64,000 nt of DNA. Origin: JBBROS01 sp965260935 (GTDB lineage Bacteria; Pseudomonadota; Alphaproteobacteria; Acetobacterales; Acetobacteraceae). Position 1 is the first letter of the stretch, and each line of letters starts with the position of its first letter. The stretch is from assembly GCA_965260935.1 (NCBI GenBank), contig OZ253374.1, forward strand, positions 930,001-994,000. Direction: 5' to 3'. Position numbers and translations under genes: made by a program. Of the stretch, positions 38,044-46,910 are shown in pieces. Below the pieces are notes generated by a model that did no database searches, was not told the DNA's origin, and saw only the letters and a program-made list of their open reading frames with translations.

Positions 38044-38372
38044 CGCTGGGCGGCGCTGATCCGCTACCACGAGGACGGACACCTCGCCATCGACAACAAC
38101 GCAGCCGAACGCGCCATCCGGCCACTCACCCTCGGCCGCAAGAACTGGCTGTTCTGCGGCTCGGACGAGGGTGGCACCCGGGCGGCCGCGATCATGTCCC
38201 TGGTCCAGACCGCCAGGCTCAACGGCTCGACCCCGAGGCCTACCTGCGCCACGTCCTCGAATGCATCTCCGAGCACCCAGTAAAACGCGTCGCTGAACTG
38301 CTGCCCTGGAACGTTACCAGCGTCGCCAATCGCCTCAACCAAAGCTGACCGCCGAATAGGCCGGACGCTTAC
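38044..38372 (+). pseudogene. IS66 TnpC transposase 3' remnant with IS end
   Basis: The segment encodes the TnpC C-terminus: RWAALIRYHEDGHLAIDNNA, then RAIRPLTLGRKNWLFCGSD. After about residue 60 the frame shifts at GGCTCGACCCC, and the conserved PEAYLRHVLECISEHPV continues in another frame to LNQS* near 38347. The right end CGCTTAC (38366-38372), reverse complement GTAAGCG, matches the usual IS66 terminus. The 5' part of the gene and tnpA/tnpB are missing. Confidence 0.75.
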
Positions 38373-38646
38373 GGTCGATCACCAAACCGGCAGGGATCAG
38401 GGGCAGAATACGCTTGGACAAAGGCAGCCTTTCGCGAGCAGGTACGTTCCTTTTATGTGTTCACTCGGCCCCGTAACAACAGCACGGCAAATGCGGGAGA
38501 ACCACCGTAACGGGTATGGTCATCCGACGAACTGATCTGTGCAACAGAATCGTTGACAATGCCACTGCAATCGTCCGGCGATCCAAACCGCCGTTTTCAC
38601 CCGCGATCAGCCGTCCCCAAACAACCGGAAAACGTCCTACACAGGA
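38373..38646. other. Intergenic stretch without a recognisable gene
   Basis: The 274 bases between the IS66 end and the asparaginase stop hold no open frame with coding character on either strand. Composition is less GC-rich than the core region. I see no terminator or repeat here. It marks the left edge of the accessory uptake/catabolism cluster. Confidence 0.4.
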
Positions 38647-39615
38647 TCAATATCTTAGAAAACATGTTTGTATATGTGCAGTCCTGCTGGAGTGCTGCAA
38701 AGCAAGCCCGAGCAATAGTCTTGCTTTTTGTGGTGAGTGTACTCCGCCCAACAGCCCGGGCAGTGCGGCCCAAGACACCACTCCGGCAAGCGTCCGGCTC
38801 GATCGGACCACGACGGTTCCGTTCGCATCAATCCGCTCAATAAATTCCTGCAGCGCCGTCGGCAACGATCCATTTCCAGTGCAAGCGAGCACCAGCCCGT
38901 TCGGCCGTGCTGAAAGCACCGCCTCAAAAAAGCACTCCGAAATTCCTGTGTACAACGTCAGCAGGTCCACCCTTGGCACCGTCTGGATCACGGCCGCATC
39001 AAAGTCGCTCGACGCCGTGTGCAGACCCTCCGCCCACCCGGTGAATACGGCCCTGCCATCAGACAGCAAACCAATGTCTCCGCCCCGGAACGCATCCGGC
39101 GCCGACGTGTGCGCTTTCGTGACCAGCCGGGCGGAGTGAATACGATCGTTCAGCACGACCAGCACGCCCCGGCCAGCAGCTTGCACTGAGGCTGCCACCC
39201 GTACGGCGGCCAAAACGTTTGCCGGCCCGTCCGACCCAAGGGCGCTGCCAGGCCGCATGGCGCCGGTGAAGACGATCGGCTTTGAGCTGCGAACCGTCAA
39301 GTGCAGGAACCATGCCGTCTCCTCCAGCGTGTCGGTCCCATGAGTGATTACGACGCCGTCGATCTCGTCTTGCGCCAACAACACGCCGACGCGTTTCGCC
39401 AAGCGAAGCATGAACTCCGGCGTGATGTCAGGGCTGGCGATCTCGGCGAACGCTTCGGCGCTTACGGCAGCGACATCTTGCAGTTCCGGCACCGCATTCA
39501 ACAGCGCCTCAGGCCCATGCCCGCAAAATGCATACCCGGTGACCGCTGCCCGGCTTGCCGCCCTAGTTGCAATCGTGCCGCCGGTCGTCAGCAGGACGAT
39601 GCGCGGCAGCGCCAT
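38647..39615 (-). CDS. L-asparaginase-type amidohydrolase
   Basis: A 322-residue protein of the asparaginase/glutaminase family. The nucleophile threonine is T14 in LLTTGGTIA, and the second catalytic pair is T94-D95 (THGTDTLEETAWFLH). A downstream lysine lies in RLVTKAHTSAPDAF, as in type II enzymes. No signal peptide is visible. It starts just after the stop of the SnoaL-like gene and closes an operon with an ABC importer, so the real substrate may be an amide taken up by that importer rather than asparagine. Confidence 0.85.
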   Translation of the reverse strand: MALPRIVLLTTGGTIATRAASRAAVTGYAFCGHGPEALLNAVPELQDVAAVSAEAFAEIASPDITPEFMLRLAKRVGVLLAQDEIDGVVITHGTDTLEETAWFLHLTVRSSKPIVFTGAMRPGSALGSDGPANVLAAVRVAASVQAAGRGVLVVLNDRIHSARLVTKAHTSAPDAFRGGDIGLLSDGRAVFTGWAEGLHTASSDFDAAVIQTVPRVDLLTLYTGISECFFEAVLSARPNGLVLACTGNGSLPTALQEFIERIDANGTVVVRSSRTLAGVVSWAALPGLLGGVHSPQKARLLLGLALQHSSRTAHIQTCFLRY

Positions 39616-39617
39616 AT

Positions 39618-40646
39618 TCAGCCCCGGTCGGCCTTCAGGATTTGAGCGATCACCGCGATCTCGTCATACATGCGCCACTCGCGGATGAACTTGCCGCGGC
39701 GGAACTCGAAGTGCGACGAGCCAAGCACCGCGACCGGCGCCCCGTTCACCCGCCCATAGGCCGGCACCCCGGAATACGTGCCGCGCAACAGCCAGATCGC
39801 CGCCACGCGCAGCCCTAGATCCGGTGACCAATGCGCCGAGAAATCCCGCACCTCGACCTGCCCGTCCGGGAAAGCCGCCAGCAAATCGATCAGCTCGTTC
39901 TGATACGGCGCGATCCCCATGGCGCGGCGCAGGCGCACGGACTGGATCACCACGGTGTCGGCAAAATACCGAGGCGCCTCGTCCATCAGCCGCTGGTTCC
40001 ACACGCGCTCGAACATCTCGGCCACCATGCCGCACTCCGCGTCATGCCGCCGCGGACGCTCGCCGGACATGCCGCACCGCACCGGATCCTCGAACCGCCC
40101 GGCAAACGCCCCGCTCGCCTCCGCCTGCACGGCTTTGCCCAGCACCGGCGAGCGCTCCGCCAATTGCCCGGCGATCTCGAACGGGTCGAGGCCGAGATCC
40201 TGCAAGACGGCGAATTCGTCCCGCATCACCCACTCCTCCACCACCTTGCCGCCGCGCACCAGGCAATGCGCCGTGCCACGGTTCACCCACTGCTTGCCGG
40301 TCGGCGGCCCGTAGGTCCAGAAACCGGTATGGGTCGCGTTGTTCAGCACCCGATGGCTGCTGATGAATCCGTCCGGGCCGCGCTGCTCCCAAACCACGTC
40401 GTCGTGCCCGCCGCCACGGTTCGGGAACGCCGACATGCGTTGGATCGAGTTGCGCATGACGTGATCAAAGCCGTAGGTCTCGCCATAGGCGGTATGGACC
40501 TTCACGTCAGGCGCGTAGTGGTCCTTGAGGTGGCCGAGGCCGCGGGTAATCCAGATCTTGTCGGTCCAGCTCGTGATGTAGTCGCGCGGGTCGTCGTAGG
40601 GAGCGTAGGTTGCCGGGTCGATACCGTCGAGTTGGTCGTTGGGCAT
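39618..40646 (-). CDS. Double SnoaL/NTF2-like protein (copy 1)
   Basis: A 342-residue protein made of two NTF2-like cone folds (about residues 20-160 and 200-335). Such folds can be isomerases, dehydratases or hydrolases, or only bind ligands. Repeated features are WTDKIWITRGLGHLKDHYAP in the first half and EMFERVWNQRLMDEAPRYFAD in the second. It is clearly paralogous to the protein at 51635-52618. It lies 18 bases after the permease gene and directly before the asparaginase gene. Confidence 0.75.
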   Translation of the reverse strand: MPNDQLDGIDPATYAPYDDPRDYITSWTDKIWITRGLGHLKDHYAPDVKVHTAYGETYGFDHVMRNSIQRMSAFPNRGGGHDDVVWEQRGPDGFISSHRVLNNATHTGFWTYGPPTGKQWVNRGTAHCLVRGGKVVEEWVMRDEFAVLQDLGLDPFEIAGQLAERSPVLGKAVQAEASGAFAGRFEDPVRCGMSGERPRRHDAECGMVAEMFERVWNQRLMDEAPRYFADTVVIQSVRLRRAMGIAPYQNELIDLLAAFPDGQVEVRDFSAHWSPDLGLRVAAIWLLRGTYSGVPAYGRVNGAPVAVLGSSHFEFRRGKFIREWRMYDEIAVIAQILKADRG

Positions 40647-40664
40647 GGTCGAAGCCTTCCGTGG

Positions 40665-41480
40665 TTACCGAACTGCGCCGCCGGTGATGCCGCGCACGAA
40701 GAACCGCTGGATCAGCCGCGAGATCAGCAGCATAGGGACGATGATCACCAAGCCCATCACCGCCATGATCTCCCAGGCGTCGCCCTGCTCCGTCCGCGCC
40801 GAGAGCAGGGCGACCGGCAAGGTGGTGGCGTCCTCCCGCGTCAGGATCAGCGCGTAGAAGAACTCGTTCCAGGAGACGACGAAGCTGAACATCGCAGCCG
40901 TGGCCAGGCCAGGAAGGATCACCGGGATCACCACGTCCCAGATGGCGCGCAGGCGAGAGGAACCGTCGATCTGCGCCGCCTCCTCCATGTCGGTCGGGAT
41001 CGCGTCGATGAAGCCTTTGATCATCCAGATCGCGTACGGCAGCACGAAGGACATGTTGGCGATGACGAGCGCCGCCCAGGTGTCCAGCAGCCCGGCGGCG
41101 CGGAACGCCACGAACAGCGGGATGATGATGACGATCGGCGGCAGGAACTGCGTCGCCAGTACGGCAAGCGACCAGGCGGAGCCGCCGGGCAGGCGGAAGC
41201 GCGAGAAGCTGTAGGCCGCCGCCGTCGCGATCGGCAGCGAGATCAACAACGTGATCCCCGTCACTGCCACGCTATTCAAAAGGCGTTGGCCGAGCCGGTA
41301 GTGAGGCGCGAAAGCGGCGACGAAGTTCTGCAAAGTCGGCTTGAAGAACAGGCTGACCTGCAGCACGTCGACAGCCGGCTTGAACGCGGTCGCGATGATC
41401 CAGGCAACCGGCGCGAGCCAGACGGCCGCGAGCACGAGGATGACCGCCGTCCGCAGCCGCCCGGAGCGCCGCCGCCTCAA
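40665..41480 (-). CDS. ABC transporter permease, MalG/UgpE type (importer 1)
   Basis: A 271-residue inner-membrane permease with about six helices. The EAA loop that docks on the ATPase reads EEAAQIDGSSRLRAIWDVVI followed by PVILPG. It pairs with the MalF-type permease whose stop overlaps its start. The closest relative in the window is the permease at 54927-55745. Confidence 0.9.
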   Translation of the reverse strand: MRRRRSGRLRTAVILVLAAVWLAPVAWIIATAFKPAVDVLQVSLFFKPTLQNFVAAFAPHYRLGQRLLNSVAVTGITLLISLPIATAAAYSFSRFRLPGGSAWSLAVLATQFLPPIVIIIPLFVAFRAAGLLDTWAALVIANMSFVLPYAIWMIKGFIDAIPTDMEEAAQIDGSSRLRAIWDVVIPVILPGLATAAMFSFVVSWNEFFYALILTREDATTLPVALLSARTEQGDAWEIMAVMGLVIIVPMLLISRLIQRFFVRGITGGAVR

Positions 41481-42352
41481 TGCCGGCGCTCCAGCACGGT
41501 CCGCGAGTAGATCACCGCCAGCACCAGCATGGCCGCCGCCAAAAGGTAGGCCATCGCCGCGCCGTATCCGAGCAGGTAGAACTTGAACGCCGTTTGATAG
41601 ATGGCAAACGGCAACGTCGAGGTGCTGGTGCCTGGTCCGCCGCCGGTCATAGTGATGACCTGGTCCAGCATCTTCAGCGAGAAGATCACCTTAAGCAGGA
41701 TCGCGATGCCGAGCACCGGGCGCAACTGCGGCAGCACGATGCCAAAGAAGCCGCGCACTGGCCCGGCGCCGTCGACGCGCGACGCCTCGATGGTTTCCTG
41801 CGGCAGGCTCGCCAGCGCGCCGACGAAGGTCAGCATGAAATACGGGGCCCAATGCCAGATATCGACCGCGACCAACGCCGCCATCGCGCCTACGTCGTTG
41901 GCCAGGATCGGCACGCCTCTCAGCGGCGGGATGACAGCTTTCAACGCCGCGTCGACGGCGCCGAACTCCGGGTTCAGCAGGAACCGCCACGAGACGCCGA
42001 CCAGGGCTGGGGACATCGCGAACGGGATCACCAGCAGGGTCCGTACGTTGACCGAAAGCGGCCCGCTGCCCTCCAGCAGCACCGCCAACGCCATCGCCAC
42101 CACCAGCGTGCCGGCGACGGAGAGCACCGTGAAGATCAAGGTCACCCGCACGCTGTCCCAGAAATCCGGGTCGTCGGTCAGCAGCAGCACGTAATTCGCG
42201 AACCCAACGAACGGCCCCAGGGTCGCGTGCCGGGCTAGGTTCCATTCATGCAGCGAGTACCAGAACGACATGACCAACGGATACGCCAAGGTGAGGGCCA
42301 GCAGGCCCAACCCCGGCGCCAGCAGCGCGTATTTGAGCGTCGAGTCCTTCAA
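41477..42352 (-). CDS. ABC transporter permease, MalF/UgpA type (importer 1)
   Basis: A 291-residue permease with about six helices and the EAA loop EASRVDGAGPVRGFFGIVLP. The start is taken as TTG 42352 because it overlaps the binding-protein stop as TTGA. The frame is open further upstream only through GC-rich antisense of the binding-protein gene and has no conserved sequence there. The segment LLVIPFAMSPALVGVSWRF is nearly identical to that of the permease at 54052-54921. Confidence 0.85.
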   Translation of the reverse strand: MKDSTLKYALLAPGLGLLALTLAYPLVMSFWYSLHEWNLARHATLGPFVGFANYVLLLTDDPDFWDSVRVTLIFTVLSVAGTLVVAMALAVLLEGSGPLSVNVRTLLVIPFAMSPALVGVSWRFLLNPEFGAVDAALKAVIPPLRGVPILANDVGAMAALVAVDIWHWAPYFMLTFVGALASLPQETIEASRVDGAGPVRGFFGIVLPQLRPVLGIAILLKVIFSLKMLDQVITMTGGGPGTSTSTLPFAIYQTAFKFYLLGYGAAMAYLLAAAMLVLAVIYSRTVLERRH

Positions 42353-43683
42353 CGTCCGCGCCGCGAGCGCCGCATGATGCGTGAGACCTGCTGCGCCGCG
42401 TCGTCCATCGTCGGCTTCACCTTGGCATCCGACGTCACCAGCACCGAGACCGCGTTCTCCAGCACCGACGCCACCTGCGGCCATTCCGTCATCTGCGGCA
42501 TGCTCCGCGCGCCTTGCAGCCCCTGCAGCTCTACCTTCTGCAAACCCCCGGTCACTGCGTTGACCTTGGCGTTCTCGAAACTTGCCGTATGCGCGACGAT
42601 GATCTCCGTCGTGCTCGGGTCTGACGTATCGGTGGCGATCTCGACTTCAAGGTCAGGGTTGGCCATCCATTTCAGCGCCTCCCAGGCCGCCTCTTTCTTC
42701 TTGGACAGCTTGCTGACCGAGAACGGCATGCACTGGCCGAGGCCGGTGTTGGGATGGCCGGGAAACGCCGGGGCGGGAACAAAGCCCACCTGCTCGCGCT
42801 TCAACGTTGACCGCGGCCCGGTCAGTGCCGTGAAGCCCCAGGTCCAGACCAGCACCATCGCCGATTTGCCTTGAGCCATGGAGTTGACCATGTCGCCCTC
42901 GTTGAACTGGACCGATGCCGGGTTCGCGACCTTATGCTTCAGCAGCAAGTCCACGTAGTCCTGCGTGCCTTTGATGCCGCCCGCGTTGTTGAATAGCGGC
43001 TTGCCCGCGTCGTCGATCAGGTCCGAACCGTTGCCCCACAGGAAACTGAGCCAGATAAACAAGTTCTGGAACCCGTTGCCCTTGCCGTAATCCATGGCGA
43101 TGCCGGACACGCCGGTCTTGTCCTGAATCGCTTTGCCAACGCTTGCCACCTCGTCCCAGGTCTTCGGCGGCTGCATTCCCGCCTGCTTCAGCAGGTCGTC
43201 TCGATAATACAGCAACTGCGCTTGCGCCCGCACTGGCAGGCCGTAGGTCTTGCCGTCGAACGCCGAGGCCCGGGCAAAGGCCTTGGGATAGGTGTCGAGC
43301 GACAGCCCGTCGCGCTTCAGCCAGCCGTCGACCGGGTCGATATACGGCACGAGCGCCGGGCCCCAACTGTCCTGGTAGGTTACCAGGTCGTAGGCCGAGC
43401 TGCCGGCCACGGCTTCAGCGGTGATCTTGTCCAACAACTGACCATACGGAATATAGGCCTGGGTCAGCTTGATCCCGGTCAGCTCCTCCAGTTGCGGCAG
43501 CCGCTTTTTCTGCGCCCGGTATTGCGCGGCATTCGGCAGCAGCGCCACGACCTCCGTTCCCGCGTACGGCTTGCCCGGCTTCAGCCCATACGGCATGTCC
43601 GCCGCCCATCCCGGACGGGCTGCCGCGGCCAAGGCGCCCGCCGCCGCGCCGCCGATCAGACCCCGTCGCGTAAAATCGTGCAT
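42349..43683 (-). CDS. Extracellular solute-binding protein, family 1 (importer 1), Tat signal
   Basis: A 444-residue periplasmic binding protein of the carbohydrate/polyol type. The signal peptide carries a twin-arginine motif (FTRRGLIGGAAAG), followed by an Ala-rich stretch and cleavage near WAADMPYG. The fold is recognisable from YDLVTYQDSWGPALVPYIDP and PPKTWDEVASVGKAI. It is paralogous to the binding protein at 52711-54042. The start codon overlaps the stop of the upstream LysR gene as TGATG, which implies translational coupling. Confidence 0.88.
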   Translation of the reverse strand: MHDFTRRGLIGGAAAGALAAAARPGWAADMPYGLKPGKPYAGTEVVALLPNAAQYRAQKKRLPQLEELTGIKLTQAYIPYGQLLDKITAEAVAGSSAYDLVTYQDSWGPALVPYIDPVDGWLKRDGLSLDTYPKAFARASAFDGKTYGLPVRAQAQLLYYRDDLLKQAGMQPPKTWDEVASVGKAIQDKTGVSGIAMDYGKGNGFQNLFIWLSFLWGNGSDLIDDAGKPLFNNAGGIKGTQDYVDLLLKHKVANPASVQFNEGDMVNSMAQGKSAMVLVWTWGFTALTGPRSTLKREQVGFVPAPAFPGHPNTGLGQCMPFSVSKLSKKKEAAWEALKWMANPDLEVEIATDTSDPSTTEIIVAHTASFENAKVNAVTGGLQKVELQGLQGARSMPQMTEWPQVASVLENAVSVLVTSDAKVKPTMDDAAQQVSRIMRRSRRGR

Positions 43684-44696
43684 CAGCCGCCTCCCTCTAC
43701 AATAGATGCCGCCCCGGACTCATCCCCGGATATCGTAATTGCTCCGACCAGGCCCGGCGCCAGCCCGCGCAGCCGCCGCAGGCACTTCCGGCGCAGCTCG
43801 CCGCACGCGGCCTCCGCCACCCGCGCAGCCAGCGGCACCGGCCCGTCCTGCCGGCACACCAGGCTCAGCGTACGGTTGAAGCGCGGCGGCGGCAGAGCCG
43901 TGGCGTGTGTTCCTGCCGCGTGCGCGGCCCCCTGCAGCAAGCACAGCGGCGTCGTGATCGCCCAGCCGATCCCCGCGGCCACCATCGCCACCAGCGCGTC
44001 CGAACCGTCCACCTCGATCCGCCGCTCCGCCGCCAGCCCGATCCGGCGAAGATGCCGCTCCACCTGCAAGCCGGTATGCGACCGCGCGCTGTAGCGGATC
44101 AGCGGAAACGCCTCCGCCATCGCCGCCAGCCCACCTTTCGCGCACCGCATCGCGGCGGGGAGAAGCAGCACGAACGGCTCTTTCCAAAGTGGAAACCGGA
44201 CCAGCCCGTCCTTGTCCTCCAGCATGTCCGAGGTCACGATCGCATCCACCTCGCGTCCAAGTAGTGCCGCTCCCAGCGATGGGGCCAGCCCTGACCAGAG
44301 CACGACCCGCGTCGCCTCTTCGCTCAACGCTCGCACCAGGCCCGGCCCAGCCGTGCAGGCGAAGGTGTCCACGAATCCCAGCCTGATCTCCCGTGCCGGC
44401 GCCCGGTTCGCCTCCAGCAAGGCGTGCGGCAACCCGGCAGCATCCCGAAGCAAAGGCTCCGCCCGACGTTCCAGCAACGTTCCCGCCGCCGTCAGGCCCA
44501 CCGGACGCCGCCCGCGCTCCAGCAATCTCGCGCCTAAATCGAGCTCGAGCTTGCGCACCGCCTGCGAAACCGCCGACTGCGTCAGCCCGAGCCGCGCGGC
44601 GGCCAGCGTCATGCTTCTTGTCGTGGCAACCTCCATGAACACCTGTAGCGCCCACAGCTCGACCGGCGGCTTCTCAGTCATCGGCAAATCCCTCAC
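43683..44696 (-). CDS. LysR-family regulator of the uptake/catabolism cluster
   Basis: A LysR-type protein of up to 337 residues (ATG 44696, or 44681 giving MTEKPPVELWALQVF). The winged helix reads TRSMTLAAARLGLTQSAVSQ, and the effector-binding domain starts at about residue 105 (REIRLGFVDTFACTAGPGLV). It is the first gene of the minus-strand operon and divergent from the flavin oxidase and amino-acid importer genes. By the usual LysR rule it should control both directions through the 159-base gap. Confidence 0.87.
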   Translation of the reverse strand: MRDLPMTEKPPVELWALQVFMEVATTRSMTLAAARLGLTQSAVSQAVRKLELDLGARLLERGRRPVGLTAAGTLLERRAEPLLRDAAGLPHALLEANRAPAREIRLGFVDTFACTAGPGLVRALSEEATRVVLWSGLAPSLGAALLGREVDAIVTSDMLEDKDGLVRFPLWKEPFVLLLPAAMRCAKGGLAAMAEAFPLIRYSARSHTGLQVERHLRRIGLAAERRIEVDGSDALVAMVAAGIGWAITTPLCLLQGAAHAAGTHATALPPPRFNRTLSLVCRQDGPVPLAARVAEAACGELRRKCLRRLRGLAPGLVGAITISGDESGAASIVEGGG

Positions 44697-44748
44697 GCAA
44701 GTTCAACGCCGCCCAATGCCAGCGCAAGCGCGGCAGCACAGGATAAGC

Positions 44749-44763
44749 AACATTAATACTGTT
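44749..44763. promoter_or_regulatory. Candidate LysR-type site in the divergent promoter region
   Basis: AACATTAATACTGTT has AACA/TGTT arms around an AT-rich core and a T-rich/A-rich spacing like the T-N11-A box of LysR regulators. It lies between the LysR gene and the divergent oxidase gene. The match is short. Confidence 0.35.
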
Positions 44764-44855
44764 CAGCAGCGTTGCCGAAGCCGGCGCGAATACGCTTCAA
44801 GCCAAGCCGTCATACGCTCAGTCTTTCGCGGCACTGAACAAAGGAGAACGACCGC

Positions 44856-46025
44856 ATGGCCGAAACTGCGGACGTCATCGTCGTCGGGCTAGGCGCCATC
44901 GGCGCCGCCACGCTGTATCGCCTCGCACGGCAAGGCGTCCGCGCCGTCGGCATCGACCGTTTCCGCCCACCCCATGACCGCGGCTCGACCCACGGCGAGA
45001 GCCGCATCACCCGCCTCGCCGTTGGCGAAGGCTCGGCTTACGCTCCCCTGGTGCGTCGCTCGCACGAGATCTGGCGCGAATTGGAGGCCGAGACCGGCGA
45101 GATCCTGTTCATGCAGACCGGGGGGCTCATCATGGGGCCTCGCGAAGGAGCGGCGAAGCACCACGGCAAGGATGACTTTGTCCGCCGCACCATTCTGGTC
45201 GCCGAGCAGGCCGGCATCGCCCACGACGTGCTCGATGCCGACGGGATCGTAGCCCGTTTCCCCCAATTCATTCTTCGCGGCGACGAGATCGGGTTCTTTG
45301 AGCCTACCGCCGGCCTCGTTTTCCCCGAGCGCAGCGTGAGCATTCATCTTCAGTTGGCTGAAGCCAGCGGCGCCCGGCTTTACCTGGACGAACCGGTCGA
45401 ACTCTGGCGCCAGGAAGGGACACACGTGCAGGTCCGCACCAGCCAACGCGTGCTGGAGGCGCCGCGCGTCATCCTCACCGCCGGCGCTTGGCTGCCGGGC
45501 CTTGCCGGCGGCGCCGTCGCCGAGCTGGCCCGCGTTTACCGCCAAACCCTGCACTGGTTCGAGGCGCGCGACGCCTCTGCCTATGCGCCAGGCCGCTTTC
45601 CGGTGTTCATCTGGATGCACGGCGACACGCAGGAAGATTATTTCTACGGCTTCCCGGCCCTGCCCGGCACAGATGCCGTAAAGGTGGCCAGCGAACGCTA
45701 TGCCGCCTCCATTGACCCCGACCAGCTCGACCGCGACGTGACGGACGCTGAGTCAGCGGTTATCCACGCCCGCCACGTTGCCGGGCGGCTGCAAGGCATC
45801 GGGTCCCGCTGCGTGCGGGCGGCGGCCTGCATGTATACTGTCACGCCTGACGCCGGGTTCATCGTGGATAGCCCGTCCGAGAGTCCTGGCCTGCTGATCG
45901 CGTCGGCCTGCTCAGGCCACGGATTCAAGCATTCCGCCGCCTTGGGCGAATTGCTGGCCGCCCGCGCCTTGGCGAGCGAGCCGTCGGCGTCTGGCCCATT
46001 TGATCTTGCCCGTTACGTAGCATAA
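44856..46025 (+). CDS. Monomeric sarcosine oxidase/N-methyltryptophan oxidase-like flavoprotein
   Basis: A 389-residue FAD-dependent amine oxidase of the MSOX/MTOX family, which demethylates N-methyl amino acids to free amines, formaldehyde and H2O2. The dinucleotide fold is DVIVVGLGAIGAATLYRLA. C325 in ACMYTVTPD corresponds to the cysteine that binds FAD covalently in MSOX, and CSGHGFKHSAALGELLA is the conserved C-terminal FAD contact. AAAGGAGAA precedes the ATG. The amino-acid ABC genes follow, suggesting that the importer brings in its substrate. Confidence 0.87.
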   Translation: MAETADVIVVGLGAIGAATLYRLARQGVRAVGIDRFRPPHDRGSTHGESRITRLAVGEGSAYAPLVRRSHEIWRELEAETGEILFMQTGGLIMGPREGAAKHHGKDDFVRRTILVAEQAGIAHDVLDADGIVARFPQFILRGDEIGFFEPTAGLVFPERSVSIHLQLAEASGARLYLDEPVELWRQEGTHVQVRTSQRVLEAPRVILTAGAWLPGLAGGAVAELARVYRQTLHWFEARDASAYAPGRFPVFIWMHGDTQEDYFYGFPALPGTDAVKVASERYAASIDPDQLDRDVTDAESAVIHARHVAGRLQGIGSRCVRAAACMYTVTPDAGFIVDSPSESPGLLIASACSGHGFKHSAALGELLAARALASEPSASGPFDLARYVA

Positions 46026-46063
46026 CAGGAACGGAATTGAGTTTTAGCAGGAGATTTGAATTG

Positions 46064-46882
46064 ATGGCCTTCCGTCGATCCGTATTGGCTGGGCTTGCCG
46101 CGCTTGGTATCCTCTCCGTCGTCCAAGCGCCCGCGCAGGCGCAGAGCGAACTGCAGCAGATCAAGTCCAAAGGCGTTCTCACCGTTGGGGTAAAGGCGGA
46201 CTATCCTCCATTCGGCTACCGCGAGCCGGACGGCGCCATCACCGGCATCGAGCCCGACCTGGCCCGCGACCTCGCCAAGCGCCTCGGCGTCAAGGCCGAG
46301 TTCGTCCCCGTAGTCGCCTCCAACCGCATCCAGTTCCTGCAGCAAGGTCGGATCGACGTGCTGATCGCCACGATGACCGACACGCCGGAGCGCGCCAAGC
46401 TGGTCGACTTCGTTCATCCGGATTACTACGCGTCCGGCTACAACGTGATGCTGCCGAAATCGATGGGCATCACGTCTTGGGACCAGATGAAGGGAAAACC
46501 GGTCTGCGGCGTCACTGGGTCCTACTACAACCGTCAGGCCTCGGAGAAATTCGGCATCGGCCTGGTCGGATTCACCGGCGTCCCGGAGGCGTTGACCGCC
46601 ATGCAGCAGGGCCGCTGTATTGGCCTGCTGTTCGACGATACCGCCATCATCGGCCAGCTCGGCAAGCCGCAATGGAGCGCCTATGACATGCCGCTGCCCA
46701 GCCAGGACGCGCAGCCGTGGGGCATCGCCGTGAAACAGGGCGCGGCCGCGCTCGCCCGGCAGGTGCATGAGACGGTCGTCGCCTGGAACAAGGAGGGCAC
46801 GATCATCGATCTTGAAAGCAAGTACGGCATCAAGCGCCACTCCGCATTCGCCGAGAAGGCGCATAAGGAGGCGAAGAACTGA
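46064..46882 (+). CDS. Amino-acid ABC transporter substrate-binding protein (family 3)
   Basis: A 272-residue periplasmic protein with a Sec signal (MAFRRSVLAGLAALGILSVV, cleavage near AQAQ). The family 3 pattern LQQIKSKGVLTVGVKADYPP is followed by GYREPDGAITGIEPDLARDL. AGGAGA (46049-46054) lies before ATG 46064; an upstream TTG 46037 is less likely. It delivers an amino acid or amine to the following permeases. Confidence 0.9.
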   Translation: MAFRRSVLAGLAALGILSVVQAPAQAQSELQQIKSKGVLTVGVKADYPPFGYREPDGAITGIEPDLARDLAKRLGVKAEFVPVVASNRIQFLQQGRIDVLIATMTDTPERAKLVDFVHPDYYASGYNVMLPKSMGITSWDQMKGKPVCGVTGSYYNRQASEKFGIGLVGFTGVPEALTAMQQGRCIGLLFDDTAIIGQLGKPQWSAYDMPLPSQDAQPWGIAVKQGAAALARQVHETVVAWNKEGTIIDLESKYGIKRHSAFAEKAHKEAKN

Positions 46883-46910
46883 CCGGACCGGCTGACATGC
46901 ACGGTGCCGC

